Assembly: GCA_963556195.1 (NCBI GenBank)
Contig: OY744533.1
Span: 51,283,808 to 51,347,807 of the forward strand
From: Sepiola atlantica
Lineage: Eukaryota > Mollusca > Cephalopoda > Sepiida > Sepiolidae
DNA: 64,000 nucleotides
Direction: 5' to 3'
Positions 10,740 through 22,335 of the stretch are shown piece by piece; the stretch's first letter is position 1; each line of letters opens with the position of its first letter. The notes beneath the pieces were generated by a model that had not been told where the DNA came from, did no database searches, and saw only the letters and a list, made by a program, of their open reading frames with translations. A program made the translations under genes and the position numbers.

Positions 10740-10962
10740 ATTTTGCTGGAGATGGGGCATCCTACCGGATGCCAGACATTCACAAACTATTCAGCCTAGA
10801 GATCTTTTTAAGATTCTAACCGTTCCTTTAAGTGCAATTGTTTGTATTTCTCTTGCACTCGGTTCACCGGGTATACTCGCCAGATAGCTTTTGAAATTCT
10901 TTTTCATTAGTCCTGTTACTGATATGATGGAGACTTTCCTAAGATTCCAGTTTCTTATGTGT
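10740..10962 (-). pseudogene. LINE reverse transcriptase C-terminal fragment
   Basis: Aligns with 62185-62420 at the nucleotide level (for example ATTCTAACCGT, CTTTAAG and GCAATTGTTTGTAT in order). On the minus strand it encodes the sequence PGEPSARERQTIALKGTVRIL, typical of the extreme C-terminus of a non-LTR reverse transcriptase. Only about 70 codons are left. Confidence 0.65.
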
Positions 10963-10968
10963 GTGACA

Positions 10969-11014
10969 GTGTGTGTGTGTGTGTGTGTGTGTGTGAGTGT
11001 GTGTGTGTGTGTGA
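10969..11014. repeat. (GT)n microsatellite
   Basis: About 22 GT units with one A interruption. Confidence 0.95.
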
Positions 11015-11099
11015 GAGTTAAGAATTGTGATTTGCTCTCCGTAGCCCCTTGAAAGGTAGGGAAGCTGAAGGTAATATCGTATTAGCAGAATATCCTATT

Positions 11100-11970
11100 T
11101 TGGACCCAACTGTTTGACTGCTGAAAATTCTGGTCCTCAATTGCTTAGGGATCAGTTGGGCACCGAAAGTGATTTCATGCGTGCAAAGTGATTTTGTTGT
11201 GCGGACGTAAGTGAGAGCAGGGTCACATGATCACTATTTTTGCTTTTTTTTTTGTAAATATTACTCTGGAAGCAAGTTTAGTTTATTTGTACTAAATATG
11301 GTTGGATTGCAGAAAGGATTGTGAATTTTATTAACGATTCCATAGATGGCATATTTTACTAAAGTCTGAATCTGAATTCAATCTGTCATAACGTCTGTTT
11401 TGTTCGTAGATTGGTACCAGTTCTCAGCTTGCAAGGACACTATGACTGCATTGACTGATGGAGTTCCAAACAATTTTTAAAGGATGATAAATTCATCCTA
11501 TCGTACAAAGTTCAGACAAGAACCATTGTACTGTTTTGTTGTGCGGACGTAAAAAGATGGCTGTTTTCCCCCCTATTTTCTTTTATAAATACTAGTTTAT
11601 AACAAGTACGAAGAAAAATATTTGTGAAATTCTTTTTGAAAAAATATGCTACTTAGTATTTGCATGAGAGAGTAAGTAACTACGATTAATGTATTTACGT
11701 ATTGTTTTTTATTGCCAAAAGACATTAGAAATTATGTTTTTAAGTAAAAATAATTTGTTTTAAACTAATGTCGAATACCCTTTATGTCTACTTTTTTGCG
11801 GATTCAAAAAAAGGTCACTTAGTTTAAAAAATATATTTATGTAATGTTTTTTATGCTATTATGTTATGTTGATTTCTTCAAATTTATAAAACATGTATCC
11901 AGGTAAAAAATCCTATAGATTTTGTAAAAGTTATGAGTACTCTGTCTATTCTTTTTTTATTAACCAATCA
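11100..11970. repeat. Composite dispersed repeat
   Basis: Holds a 19-bp exact direct repeat TTTTGTTGTGCGGACGTAA at about 11190 and 11534. It also has the inverted partner of 9767-9832 at 11296-11345, and a 3' part (11815-11970) that matches the first 215 bp of the window. No coding potential is seen. Confidence 0.5.
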
Positions 11971-12364
11971 CATGTTTCTATTTGTGTAGGAACAGACAAA
12001 CTCCATAAACATCATAACTTTTTAATGATATATAGATTGTAAGGTACAATATTATTTCGTTAGTATCAATCAAGTAATAATCGGCATCACAATTATGTAT
12101 TGAGAAGAAATATTTTTCATTTGTTCAGCAAAAGGTTTTGAGGGATATTTTCAGTTGGAGCATTGCCAATTCTACAGAGAACTATAGTTGCCTCAACATC
12201 CATAGATTAGTATTTCATTTACTGGTCAAATTTATACATGGCAATGAGTCAAATCTCATAGAAAAATGAATGTATTTTGTTTGTATAGTTCTTTTCATTC
12301 TGAAAAAAAGAAAGAAAGGGATTTGCAATCCAAACAATTAGCAGAAATATATCTATATATAAAG

Positions 12365-12365
<1 letters not shown>
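11971..12365. other. Unassigned AT-rich sequence
   Basis: No gene, repeat or motif recognised. Confidence 0.4.

Positions 12366-12432
<67 letters not shown>
12366..12432. repeat. (AT)n microsatellite, about 33 units
   Basis: Perfect AT dinucleotide run, the longest of many in the window; it can extrude as a cruciform. Confidence 0.97.
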
Positions 12433-12435
<3 letters not shown>

Positions 12436-12939
12436 TATATAAACTAATTAACGGATCATTAGGAATTTTAGAACACAGTTTTGAGGTGTAAGGGGTCATA
12501 ATGTGGGCTATATTTAGTTTAATTTCATTTTATGCAAAGGGGGTAAAAGAAGGACGGGAGCCCTTTATGAAAATTCAGATACCTTCACTTTTGATGAAAT
12601 TTTAACAATGGGTATTAAACATCGATTAATAGATATTCCCTAAATTTCAGTTTCTTTGGAGTATTTCAAAGGGTTTTTAGATGGCATAATATGGACACAA
12701 CCTCCCATTTAACATATTTAAATATTTCAGATTTGCATTAAATTTAATCTATAATCTTTAGACACCAATTACGCAAGATCCCCTGAATTTTAATTTCTTC
12801 TGAAGATTAAACCTTAAATTTGAGACATATCTAGAATCAAAATCATGTAATGGATTTTTATCAAAATTGGAATAAGGATTCTAGACATAAGGTATAGTAG
12901 CGTTATATTTTGTTTTTAATCTTTGTAAGTCTGCTTAGT
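12433..12939. other. Unassigned AT-rich sequence
   Basis: No gene or repeat recognised. Confidence 0.4.
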
Positions 12940-13257
12940 TTGTGGAAAGGGAGTCTGGTGCATTTCAATTTTGTGTGGGACCTGTAAGCATTGGGTGCAT
13001 AAGAAGTGCAGTGGAATTACTGGTAGGTTGAGAGAGGATAACTAATTTGTGTGCATGAAGTGTAAGACAATGAAGATGGATGAGAACTCAAATGTGGAGA
13101 GAGTATATCTGGATAGTGAAGCTATTGAGGTTGTCCAAAAGTTTTGCTCCATTGATGATACCATTGGAGCACAGGGTGGAGCAGGTGCTAGTGTGATTGC
13201 AAGAGTTAGGAATGGATGGAGTAAGTTCATGGAACTGCCATTTCTAACCAGCAGAGC
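12940..13257 (+). pseudogene. LINE fragment with zinc-finger-like linker
   Basis: Nearly the same as 38625-38900: CxxC-KHWVHKKCSGITGRL, then CMKCKTM, YLDSEAIEVVQKFC, GGAGASVIARVRNGW. This is the junction between the reverse transcriptase and the C-terminal part of a LINE family also seen antisense at 37150-37960. It stops abruptly near 13257, where an antisense Tx1-like element begins. A TAA after the GRLRED block and other changes break the frame. Confidence 0.75.
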
Positions 13258-15399
13258 AACGTTCGATACGTTTAGCAGCAGAGGATGCTTGGGATTGATA
13301 CAAGTCGTCACCTCGTGGACATACTCCCAGAACCGCCAGAGTTTGCGGCATTGGAAGAAAGTGTGATCAGGCATTTCTTCTTCGTGTGTGTTGCAGTCAA
13401 GACACACGGACGAGTCCTCCATTCTGGAACTGTGTTGTATGGCATTGAGGGGTAATGCCAGGTCAGAGAGAACTCAAAGTTGTTGAAATGACTTGTCCCT
13501 GGGGACCAACTCCATTCAAAGCAAATCTCCTCCTCCAACCACCCGAACCGCTCGACTAATCTCCTGTGGAGTTCTTTTCTAGAAGACCAAGAAAGGTCAC
13601 TGGACTGAGAAAACTTTTTGAGTGCGGCTCGGCACTCTCTGAAGAACTGCAATTCGCCCTCTGGCCTACGACGGCCCTCAACCGAATGTTCGAGAATGTG
13701 GTAGGGAAAGGCACTATAGATTCCTTTGTCAATGTTTGACTCAGGAAATCCATTCTCTCTGTGTTTCGATGATGCGTCAAATCGGGCATCTTCAAGCCTC
13801 CCTCACACAGACGTTGAATACAGACCTGTTTGTGAACCCAGTGCCTCTTTCGGTCCCAGAGAAGCAAGAGCAGAAAGCGCCGGAGGACCTTTAGGCAGTT
13901 CGCAGGCAAGGGAAGTATGGCCAATTGATAAAGGATAAGAGTCACATGCCCCAGCTCTACCCTTAAAGGGGAGTTTCCTTCGAAGCCAAGTGTTAACCAA
14001 CGCTTCGACCTTTGACTGTATCTCTGACCAATTCCTCTCGAGCTGGAGGCCCAGTCCGAACCATTTGCCAAGGATTCGAACCGAGTCATCTGTCCAACCG
14101 AAAGGAGCCGGAAAAGTGGTGTTACTGCTTCAGGCACCCAACCGCAGGCCAGTTGACTTGCTGCGGTTGATTTTGGCCCCTGTGATCCTTTTGTAACGTG
14201 TAAGCACCTCTATCACCCTCTCGGTGTCTTGGAAGCATGACACAAAGACGCTGATGTCATCGGTGAATGCAGAAACCATGGCTTACACCTTGCCAGGTAA
14301 GCGATTGCGCAGTAGTAGCTCCAAAGATGTAGAGCAGGGGAGACAGAGGACAACCCTGATGCACCGACTGGAAAATAGCGAAAGATTGCGAATGTTTTCC
14401 ATTTACCTGCACCACTGCTGTTGGCGAGCGATATAGAACAGAGATCCACTTGCGGAAGTTAGGTTTAAAAACAGATGCCAAAAAGCATTGGCCGACCTTT
14501 CAAAAGCTTTGGACTGATCCAAGTTGATCAGTGCAGCTACCGTGTCGTCTTCTATCCTCTCTAGGATCGTACGAATCAGATGCAAGTTGTTCTGAATCGA
14601 TCTTCTTCTTCACAGCGTAGTTCTGCTCGAGTTTGATCAATTCTCCAATAACACCCCGCAACCGGTTCAATAAGATCTTGGCTCAAATCTTTAACTCTGT
14701 GTTTAGCAGAGTTATGGACCTGAAATCATCTAGTTCCTCCTCACCATGCCTGTCCTGCTTCTTCAAAAATGTGATCACTCCCTTGATGACTTGACCCGGG
14801 ATAGAACTCTCGTCAAACCAATGGTTGAACACATCTGTAAGAATCGGTACAAACATGTGCAACAGCCTCAAATACAATTCGATGGGCAGACCATCAAGTC
14901 CCGGCAATTTGTTGCAGCCGACCTGGTTCAATGCAGCCAAGACCTCGTGCCGCGTAACCCTGCCTTTGCAACCAGCTGTTCTAGCTGCATCGAGGCGAGG
15001 AGAGGAGCCAAATAGTTGCCAAACTCCTAGAGAGGGAGATTGGGCAGTTGTGTGAAGCACTCATCAAAATGTTGCCAAAATCCCTCACAGATCTCCTGAG
15101 TTGATTCCAAGGTACGTACGTCCATCCGGGTGCTTGATTTTTCCAATCTACCTATCCACGTCAGAATTCACAACTTCATTGGAAACTTTCCTTAGCCTAG
15201 CCCTAACTACTTGGCCCTTGTAACGCTCGCTAGCCTCGCATTGTAGGTCCTGCTTAGCTAGTTCATTGCTTACCACTCATGTTAGTTTTTCTTCTAAATG
15301 TTTCTTCACCTTGGCCTTATTTAGTGCAAAATGTTGATTGTATTTTAAGGAGAAGCTTCTGATCTTAGTTTTGAAGCTAACCCACCACTTACTCCCAGT
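13258..15399 (-). pseudogene. Tx1-like LINE reverse transcriptase relic
   Basis: Minus-strand reading, 5' to 3': FKTKIRSFSLKYNQHFALNK (about 15390), RARLRKVSNEVVNSD, LNQVGCNKLPGLDGLPIELY (14900s), DFRSITLLNTELKI, ALINLDQSKAF (palm motif A, about 14530), VHQGCPLSPLLY (about 14350), then the thumb and a C-terminal CxxC...H...C knuckle with QCRKLWRFWEY (13320-13390). Order and motifs match the L1/Tx1 group of non-LTR elements. Frames shift at least three times (near 14660, 14480 and 14000), so it is dead. Read together with 15773-16148 it spans the endonuclease C-terminus to the end of ORF2. Confidence 0.85.
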
Positions 15400-15772
15400 T
15401 GTTAGGATTGCCTTTATTTCCCTGTACTAATCTACTGGGAAACCCAGACCTCCTAAATACGCTATGAGAAAACACGAAAAGGGAAAATACACCCAAGTAC
15501 AATATACACATTTATTTACATATTGAGAAACATAAAAGGGCTACGACATAACATTACAGTACATACAATATTTCGTTTACTCACCACTTGTGGTGGAGGC
15601 CTACTAGAACTGGTAGGGTGTACATAGTTTCGACCGCGTGGTATCCTGACCAGCGCGGTGAACTTCAACCTTACTCTTCCGCTTTGTCCGTCCTTGTCTC
15701 CTTTTTCTCAGGGGACACTACCCACCGGTGCCCCTAGCAATCGGTGTCATTCATCTTATTCCCCTACACAGT
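15396..15772. mobile_element. Solo LTR (15400-15768) with CAGT target duplication
   Basis: A 369-bp insertion begins TGTTAGG and ends CCCCTACA (TG...CA). It is flanked by CAGT at 15396-15399 and 15769-15772. It interrupts the Tx1-like coding sequence between the endonuclease part and the reverse transcriptase part. Removing it with one CAGT restores continuity and reading frame of the conserved segment. AATAAA words on the minus strand at about 15412 and 15500 suggest minus-strand transcription. Confidence 0.85.
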
Positions 15773-16148
15773 AACCGCTCCCACTAAGGTCTGTTGGGTA
15801 ACTAGTTGTAGCTTTTCCCGGGAGTCTCATATCTCCAGCAAGGAGGTATTCAACTTCCAATACCCGACCAGTTTAGGCCTATTTCCTAAGTTCAACTGAG
15901 CCATAACTAGTTTATTATCCGATTGACCTAGTCACTTGAACATAGGACACAATATAAAAGCTATGTCGCCTCTTCTAACTAATATCCTATCCAAATAAGT
16001 ATTCAGGTAGAAAGGCATGCTATTTGTCCATGTCCACGTTTCCCACCCTGGATAATCAACACAAAACCTGTCGACAAATTCTTTTCTGTCAACAGTTTCT
16101 TTGAACCAATCACAGCACAAGAAATATTCAGTCCCGAAATCTCGCACG
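15773..16148 (-). pseudogene. Tx1-like LINE endonuclease C-terminal relic
   Basis: Minus strand: FCVDYPGWETWTWTN, LDRILVRRGDIAFILCP, SDNKLV (the SDHxxV catalytic motif with H replaced by N), then GNRPKLVGYWKLNTSLLEI. These are the last motifs of the APE-type endonuclease and the following linker of Tx1-group LINEs. In-frame stops are present. It belongs to the same copy as 13258-15399, split by the solo LTR. Nothing recognisable continues beyond 16148, so the copy is 5' truncated. Confidence 0.8.
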
Positions 16149-16744
16149 TACTATCAAGACCCAAACACAGCTTTCTTTCTCTCTTTTCCCCGCTTTATTT
16201 TTCAGACAACACATGTGCGTACGTCACAATCCAGCCTAGCCCCTTTAGGGGTCCGAAAGCTCCTCAACAGACACAACAAGAGACTCAAACGAACTACTGA
16301 ACATAACGACAGCATATACAAACTGCCAAATGAGCACATGTACACAAGTTCATACATATACTCTCTCACTAACAAAACAGGAATGCTAATATACACACAC
16401 ATCTTCATGCCTATTCCATTTACACATGTAAATGCTCAAGGCGACAGCCGAAATAAATATATGTACTCAATTTCTCCTTAGAGACAAACCACCTTCATCA
16501 CATAGAATGTTGCTTGGGCACTTTGAACTCTTAATCTTTACCTAACTTTATTTTATTGATTGCCACAAATTTGTCAATACTAAATTAATATATAAATCCA
16601 ATGTACAACATATCGGATAGATAATTTAGAACGTTACTATACATCACCAAAAGCAAGAAAAATTCCTCTACACAATAAACCATCTTGAATTGAAATCAAA
16701 TCTCTTCTTTATATAATTTTGTCTTTTTATTTATTAGTTTTTGG
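16149..16744. other. Unassigned sequence
   Basis: An open frame at 16101-16481 (126 codons, no start context) overlaps the antisense LINE relic. It has no recognisable domain. No other feature seen. Confidence 0.4.
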
Positions 16745-16905
16745 GGGCATTCCTGTAGTATATATAGTTAACAGACCAGAAATAGAAAAAAAAAACAGAA
16801 AAAAAATATATAGCAAATAACTGTTACCAAACGCAATTTTCTTTACTTGACAATTTTTTTTCTTTATTTTTTACCATATTTTAGTAATTTCTGTTTAAAA
16901 CTAAT
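16745..16905. mobile_element. Family A foldback (hAT-like) terminal fragment
   Basis: GGCATTCCTGTAGTATATATAGTTAACAG-type terminus and CCAAACGCAA correspond to the left terminal inverted repeat of the complete copy at 40582-41130. Only one arm is present. Confidence 0.6.
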
Positions 16906-17183
16906 TTTTTTCGCCTCGTGTCCATGCTTAAAATATTCTTACATTGCGACTTAACACGAGGCTATAGGAAAATAAGTTGTTAAAAAAATCGAAGTTTCTC
17001 TATAAGTCTTAGAGGTAAAAATTTAAGCCCCTCGTATTTTTCGACCATTATTTTCTCTCAACAAATGAGAGTTGTGTCTTTAAAAGAAAAAATGAACGAA
17101 TATGCAAATTGATATGCTTTTCCTTTCTAACTATTATGAGAGGGAAACCTATCTTCAATTTTGTTTTATTTTTATTGGAAGAA

Positions 17184-17293
17184 ACAGCAAAACTTTATTA
17201 AGTAGAAACTTATATTTCTTATCTATTCAGGTGGGGGTACAGCAAAACTTTATTAAGTAGAAACTTATATTTCTTATCTATTCAGGTGGGGGT
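17184..17293. repeat. Perfect 55-bp tandem duplication
   Basis: 17184-17238 and 17239-17293 are identical, beginning ACAGCAAAACTTTATTAAGT and ending AGGTGGGGGT. The absence of mismatches in otherwise decayed sequence means a recent event, or an assembly artefact. Confidence 0.95.
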
Positions 17294-17309
17294 GCAGAAA
17301 TATCTGGCT

Positions 17310-17960
17310 TAGTACCCAGGCACAGGATTACCGCTCTCGGTGTGATGGACCCATAGATCTTGTCAGATCATCCATCTAGGAGAAAGGAAAACTCTAATGT
17401 AAAACTTGTGATACTGACCTCATACGCCATGGCACCAAACCACTTGGGGAGGAAGGCCTCTTTAATCCTGGTAGACAACCTTCCTAGAGCTGGAGACTCA
17501 AACAAAATATCCGGTTTGCAAACTTAAATTGCTTACAGAGTAGATAGGCTCTGCACTCCTTCTTTGTCTATTACCTAGGCACAGAGGTACCATCACAGGG
17601 ACTCCTCAAAGACACTCAGTGCTTGGCCTTGTTTCCTGACTAGTACAATGAACGTCATCCCACTATCTCTTTCTCTCTATCTGGGCAACTTGAGGACACT
17701 TGCTTGCCACTTAGTTTCACATGGCTAGTCTGGGCCGCCCTTGTCTGACACGTTGAGGGTAAAAATTTGACAGCTTGTCTGGCTGCTGTTTCCAACTGGT
17801 AGTACAGGAGCCCTAACTCTGAGGTAGTGCTACGAGCGACTGCTCCATCAACAATTGTATAATATCGAGATAACTGTAGTGCCATGTCGTGCATGATATG
17901 GGACCCTGCACTTATCCTTGCACTTTCCTGAGGCCACAACCCCATAGATAAAGACTCGGC
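17310..17960. repeat. Dispersed repeat (partner of 7790-7965) and unassigned tail
   Basis: The first 190 bp align loosely with 7790-7965. The rest is less AT-rich and on the minus strand has a 96-codon open frame (17655-17945) whose translation resembles no family I know. It may be an internal part of the same mobile element. Confidence 0.4.
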
Positions 17961-18083
17961 TAATGCTCTATTTGTGTGAACTTTGTCTTGTGGTACTCAA
18001 CAAACACCCACTTTGTCCAACCCATTCTATTTATTATCAGTATAAATGACTATAATAATAAAAAGAAAAACGATAAAACAAGA

Positions 18084-18099
18084 TGCCCCCCCCCCCCCA
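18084..18099. repeat. Poly-C run
   Basis: An uninterrupted run of about 14-15 cytosines just upstream of the LINE. Confidence 0.9.
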
Positions 18100-18119
18100 A
18101 ATAAATCAATCAAATCACC

Positions 18120-20937
18120 TCTTCCTTTGAGGCTCTCTTTCCCAAATATCTGAGGGCTTAGGACTAACCTCGATCATGTAGAATCATTTCTTCTAGTAAA
18201 CTCTCCGGATATCCTCGCACTAAGTGAAACTAACCTATACTCCTCAATCTTCTGTAATCACTTTGACATGACTGGATACTTCCCACTCTGCCGTAAGGAC
18301 TCAAATAAACATATACACGGACTCCAGGTTTGACTAGAGAACATAGTCTAGAATCAGATGATTAGGCCTCCATGTGTTTTAGATTAACCTTACAACACAG
18401 CGTTAGTTACTTATACTTCCTCTACCGTTCTCCTTCAACCCAGGACTGTATCCTCTTCGACTATGTCATAGATAGTATTGATGCAGAACTCTCCTTAGAT
18501 CTGAGCACCCAAATACATAGATTAGCTTGGTTTCTTGAGCTATACAGATGCAGCTGGTAACATCATGCATAGTTTCTGTATTGCACATTTCCTTTCACAG
18601 ATTCACTTTTCCGACCCATCTCCCAGATCATGAAGATCAGCAAGCCTCATTTTCGATCTATTCTTGACTAACTGCTTGTGGGGCGAATGCTCATAGCCCA
18701 CTTGAGAATGCTGATCACCTTGTGATAATGATCGATATCACCCTAAACTTTTGACCCCAAGCTAAAGAGCCGTTGCTCAAGATGACTAAATACTACAAAT
18801 GGGCTGATTTGGAATCAACCAGAGATCACATCAGAAGCGCTCCATCGAATAAAATCTCTTCCCTCCCTGTTGAACAATGTGAAAATGAGGTAACTGAATG
18901 TTTCAAGGTGGGCATTGAAGCATATGTCCAGCGCGGAAATTCTTTAGTAAGCCCCATTCTCCACAATAGTTCACTTCAACCTGTGCAGCTGCTATTGCGC
19001 ATAGGCAGAAAGCATTTTGCCGATTCACCCGCCATAAGTCTGATGCAAATAGAAAAATTGTAGCATCTAGAAATCATTGCAAGCGTAAAATAGCTGCAGC
19101 TAAGAGTAGGTATACCAAAATGATCAGAAAACGCAATGAGTCACAAAAATTAGAAACTCGCGATTTCTGGAAAATCTATAATAGTGTGGTGAATAATGGG
19201 CACTCAGCAATTCCTCCCATATTCAACCACCATAAGGTTGTCTGCACAGCATCTTGCCCAGCGGTTCACCTTGAACTCCACAAATCACTCCCTCGCAAAC
19301 TTTCCACTGTGGACTAAAGCCACATTCAATGATCTGATCATCACCCCTTTCCAAGTCAGGGATATCATAAAAAACCTTGACACCTCCAAAGCATGTGGGA
19401 CTCATCTTATTCCTGCTATAATGTCTTAAAGAAATACTCTGCTAAGCTGGTCCATGTCCTCTCAAAACTCTACAACAAATGCCTTGCCAAATCTTGCTAC
19501 CCTAGTAGCTGGAAAAAATGTCTCTGTGGTATCAGTGTTCAAGAATTCTGATGAAAGAACTGACCCACAAAATTATCGCCCTATCAGTCTCTTCCTGCTC
19601 TTCGCTAAAGTCTTTGAATCATTAATTAATCTAGCCATAGTCCACCACCTTGTTAATGCTAAACTTCTTTCTGATCAATAGTATGGATTTGGGCAAGTCA
19701 GTTCTACTGCGGATATCCTAACAGTTATCTCAAAATGCATTTACTATACACTGGACAAAGCTGGTGAAGCTAGGGTGATAGCACTTGATATATCCAAGAC
19801 AAGGTCTGGCTTGAAGGTCTTTTCATGAAAATTAATTTGTACAGTATTACTGGACAAATATTTAATATAATCAGATCCTTCTTAGCCAAAATAGTCAGGT
19901 CGTCCTCGGTCGTTCTCTAAACAACATGACATTAATGGTGTGCCCCAGTGATCAATCTTTGGACTGTTATTATTTCTGATTTTATAAACGACCTCCCTGA
20001 TGACATGGGTGTATTTGCTGACGACACCATGCTTTATTCTCGACATGTGGAGAAAACGAACACACACACATATCCAAGGCAATAATTGAATCCTTAGAAA
20101 ATGACCTCCAGTCTGTAGTGGAATGGGTACATAAATGGATGGTAACATTTAATGCTACTAAGACAAAGCTCCTTTAACAATTATAAGAAACCTTTTCAAC
20201 CACCGATTTCCATGGCTAATAGCACTCTATCTGAGAGTTCATCATTCAAACTACTCGACCTAACATTCACAGATAACATGAATTGGAACAAACACGTAGA
20301 AGACATTGCCAAGTCTGCTGCAAGGAAGGTGGTCTCCCTCTACCGAGTTAGAAAACTTCTCACACTTGCCAGTATCTTATATTTCTACAAAGCCACCATT
20401 CGCCCATGCATGGAGTATTGTTGCCACATCTGGGCTGGTGCACTAATCACTAGCCTCTCTCTCTCTTGGACAGGGTCCCCAAAAGAGCCTCTAATCTAAT
20501 AGGTTCCACACTGTTTACCAAGCTCCAGCCTCTGCCCCATTGCCGCTATGTTGCATCCTTGTGCTTATTTTACAAGTACTTTAATGGAATGTGCTCCGAT
20601 GCACTTGCTGCATTGGTGGCCCCTTGATGTAAATACCTCCGATCAACCCGTGAGTCAGCAAGATCCCACCTCTTCACTGTAGAGGTCCCCAGATGCCGGA
20701 TGGTTTTCTACTCTAATAGCTTCTTTCCTCAAACTGCTAGTCTTTGGAATTCCCTCCATGCTTCCTGTTTCCCTGACTGTACTGACATGCAGAAGTTTAA
20801 ATGAACAAGCATCTCGCTGCACAACTCCCCACTTAGAATGCCTCTAATTCACAGTAGCCCCTTACGTCTCAGTGGCATTATGCCTTGTTTTGGGTGAAAG
20901 AAAGTAAAAAAATAAAAATAAAATAAAAAATAAATAA
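18120..20937 (+). pseudogene. Jockey-like LINE ORF2 relic, largely complete
   Basis: Endonuclease: GLRTNLDHVE, SPDILALSETNL (18205-18240), LYRSPSTQDCILFDYV (18420-18470) and NADH/SDH-type end near 18710. Linker: KYYKWADLESTRDHI. Reverse transcriptase: DPQNYRPISLF (19562-19595), KVFESLIN, SDQ-YGFG (19675-19695), and the catalytic FADD at 20014-20025. The thumb region is AARKVVSLYRVRKL. The C-terminal tail is KLQPLPHCRYVASLCLFYKYF to LWNSLHASCF. It ends in an A-rich (AAATA)n tail at 20907-20937. Stops and frameshifts are scattered, so it is inactive. It is the longest LINE in the window and the reference for fragments at 32733, 43920 and 45110. Confidence 0.88.
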
Positions 20938-21428
20938 AATTTAATTTTCTACCAGCATGCAAAGTTTTACATTTAAAAAAAAAATTTAAATATAAGATTT
21001 CGTGGATATCTGTCTTTCGGATACATTCAGAATCCAATATGGTCGACCCATCCGCGGTTGTTGGTTTTTCATTTCTTAAAAAATAATTGGAAAAAACAAA
21101 TGACTTACCTTACGACTTATCCTAAATCCGACTGATAAACTCCCCGGACTTAGGGTTAATGGTAGGGTAAGCCTTTCTTTTAAAAGGCTTCACTTTTTAC
21201 TATCTTTTAGTCTTAAATTAGTGACCATCTCCAAACAAAATCGACAGCCATTTTTCATTTACTAGTGTTTGGCTAAGTGAAAGTGACGATAACATATTCA
21301 GAGATAATAAATCTTACTCTCAATTTCCATAGGTTAAAATTATACAGGGCAGTAGAAAATTAAATTTTCTTGCATTTGGTAAAAGTTATTTGTTGTATAT
21401 TTTGTTTGTTTTCGACTGCATGATTGCC
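20938..21428. mobile_element. Family A foldback (hAT-like), left end replaced by LINE
   Basis: Matches 40715-41130 along its length: GTCGACCCAT, TGACTTACC, the CCGGACTTAGGGTTAATGG core, AAGTGACGATAACATATTC and TAGAAAATTAAATTTTCTT. The left arm is cut exactly where the LINE A-tail begins, so the LINE inserted into this element or the two were joined by deletion. Confidence 0.7.
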
Positions 21429-21639
21429 GTTTATTTTAATTAATTTATTCTTTTTACTTTGCATCGAATTTTGTTGGACGTCACAAAATTACGGTAACAC
21501 CACCTGTTTGTTGTCATTGGGCGATCAATAGTAATGACTCGTGAATAGGAAATAATAATAAACATTACTCATCTTGACTTGAGTTCAAAATCCGAAAGTA
21601 ATTTTTAAGCTTTTGAACTATTGATTAGAAATTAATTTC

Positions 21640-22210
21640 GGTAAAATTGTAGATTAACACCCTCAGCTAAATCCCCGCCCCCCCCCCGCTAAAAAAAATA
21701 TGATATTCTACTTTTTTAGGCGATCAGTCACACCCTGCAAAACTTGATGGAATGAAGAAGAAAACAATTATTTTAGAATTTAGAGTGGGAAATCAGTTTC
21801 GTATATAAATTTAACGTAAAATGATCTCCCATTTCCGAGCCATTCTAACTTTTTAGGGCTAATTTCTTTTGCCACTAACCCTAAGTCCGACTGGCAAGGT
21901 TGTAAAACCACACATAATCGCCTAAAAAGGTAGAACCCCCAACCAAAAACACATACAATTTATCTCTCATAGCAAAATAAAAAAAGAGGTAATTGCCCTG
22001 AAACTCTAGAATGATCTGGAAATGGGGGATCATTTTACGTTAAATTTATATGTGAACCCCACCTCTAAATTCTAAAATAATTGTTTCTTAATTAAAAAAA
22101 AATCCGCCAAGTTTTCAAGGTGTCATGTAATCGCCTAAAAGAGTAGAATCTTATTTTTTTTTTGGGGGGGGGGAGGGGGAGGTGGAAGGGTGTTAATCTA
22201 CAATAATACC
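21640..22210. mobile_element. Family B foldback element
   Basis: 571 bp with arms of about 180 bp. The left arm starts GGTAAAATTGTAGATTAACA and the right arm is its reverse complement with few changes. Both carry a poly-C/poly-G run, TAGGCGAT, ATTATTTTAGAATTTAGAG and TTAACGTAAAATGATC. The centre has CACTAACCCTAAGTCCGACT. No transposase. It is flanked by about 60 bp of diverged direct repeat (21575-21639 and 22265-22335), too long and too diverged for a target duplication. Confidence 0.8.
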
Positions 22211-22335
22211 GTCATTTTTTTTTTACCTGACCTGGGTATTAAAAAATTGACTTACATGTGTTTTACGTTAGTAATCTTTCGAAATTCAAAAGTAATTTTG
22301 AAGCCTTTAAACTGTTGAATAGAAAGTAATTTACG

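Noticed and set aside
13042..14449. Several plus-strand frames of 65-105 codons overlapping the Tx1-like LINE
   Set aside because: They are antisense shadows of the minus-strand reverse transcriptase relic.
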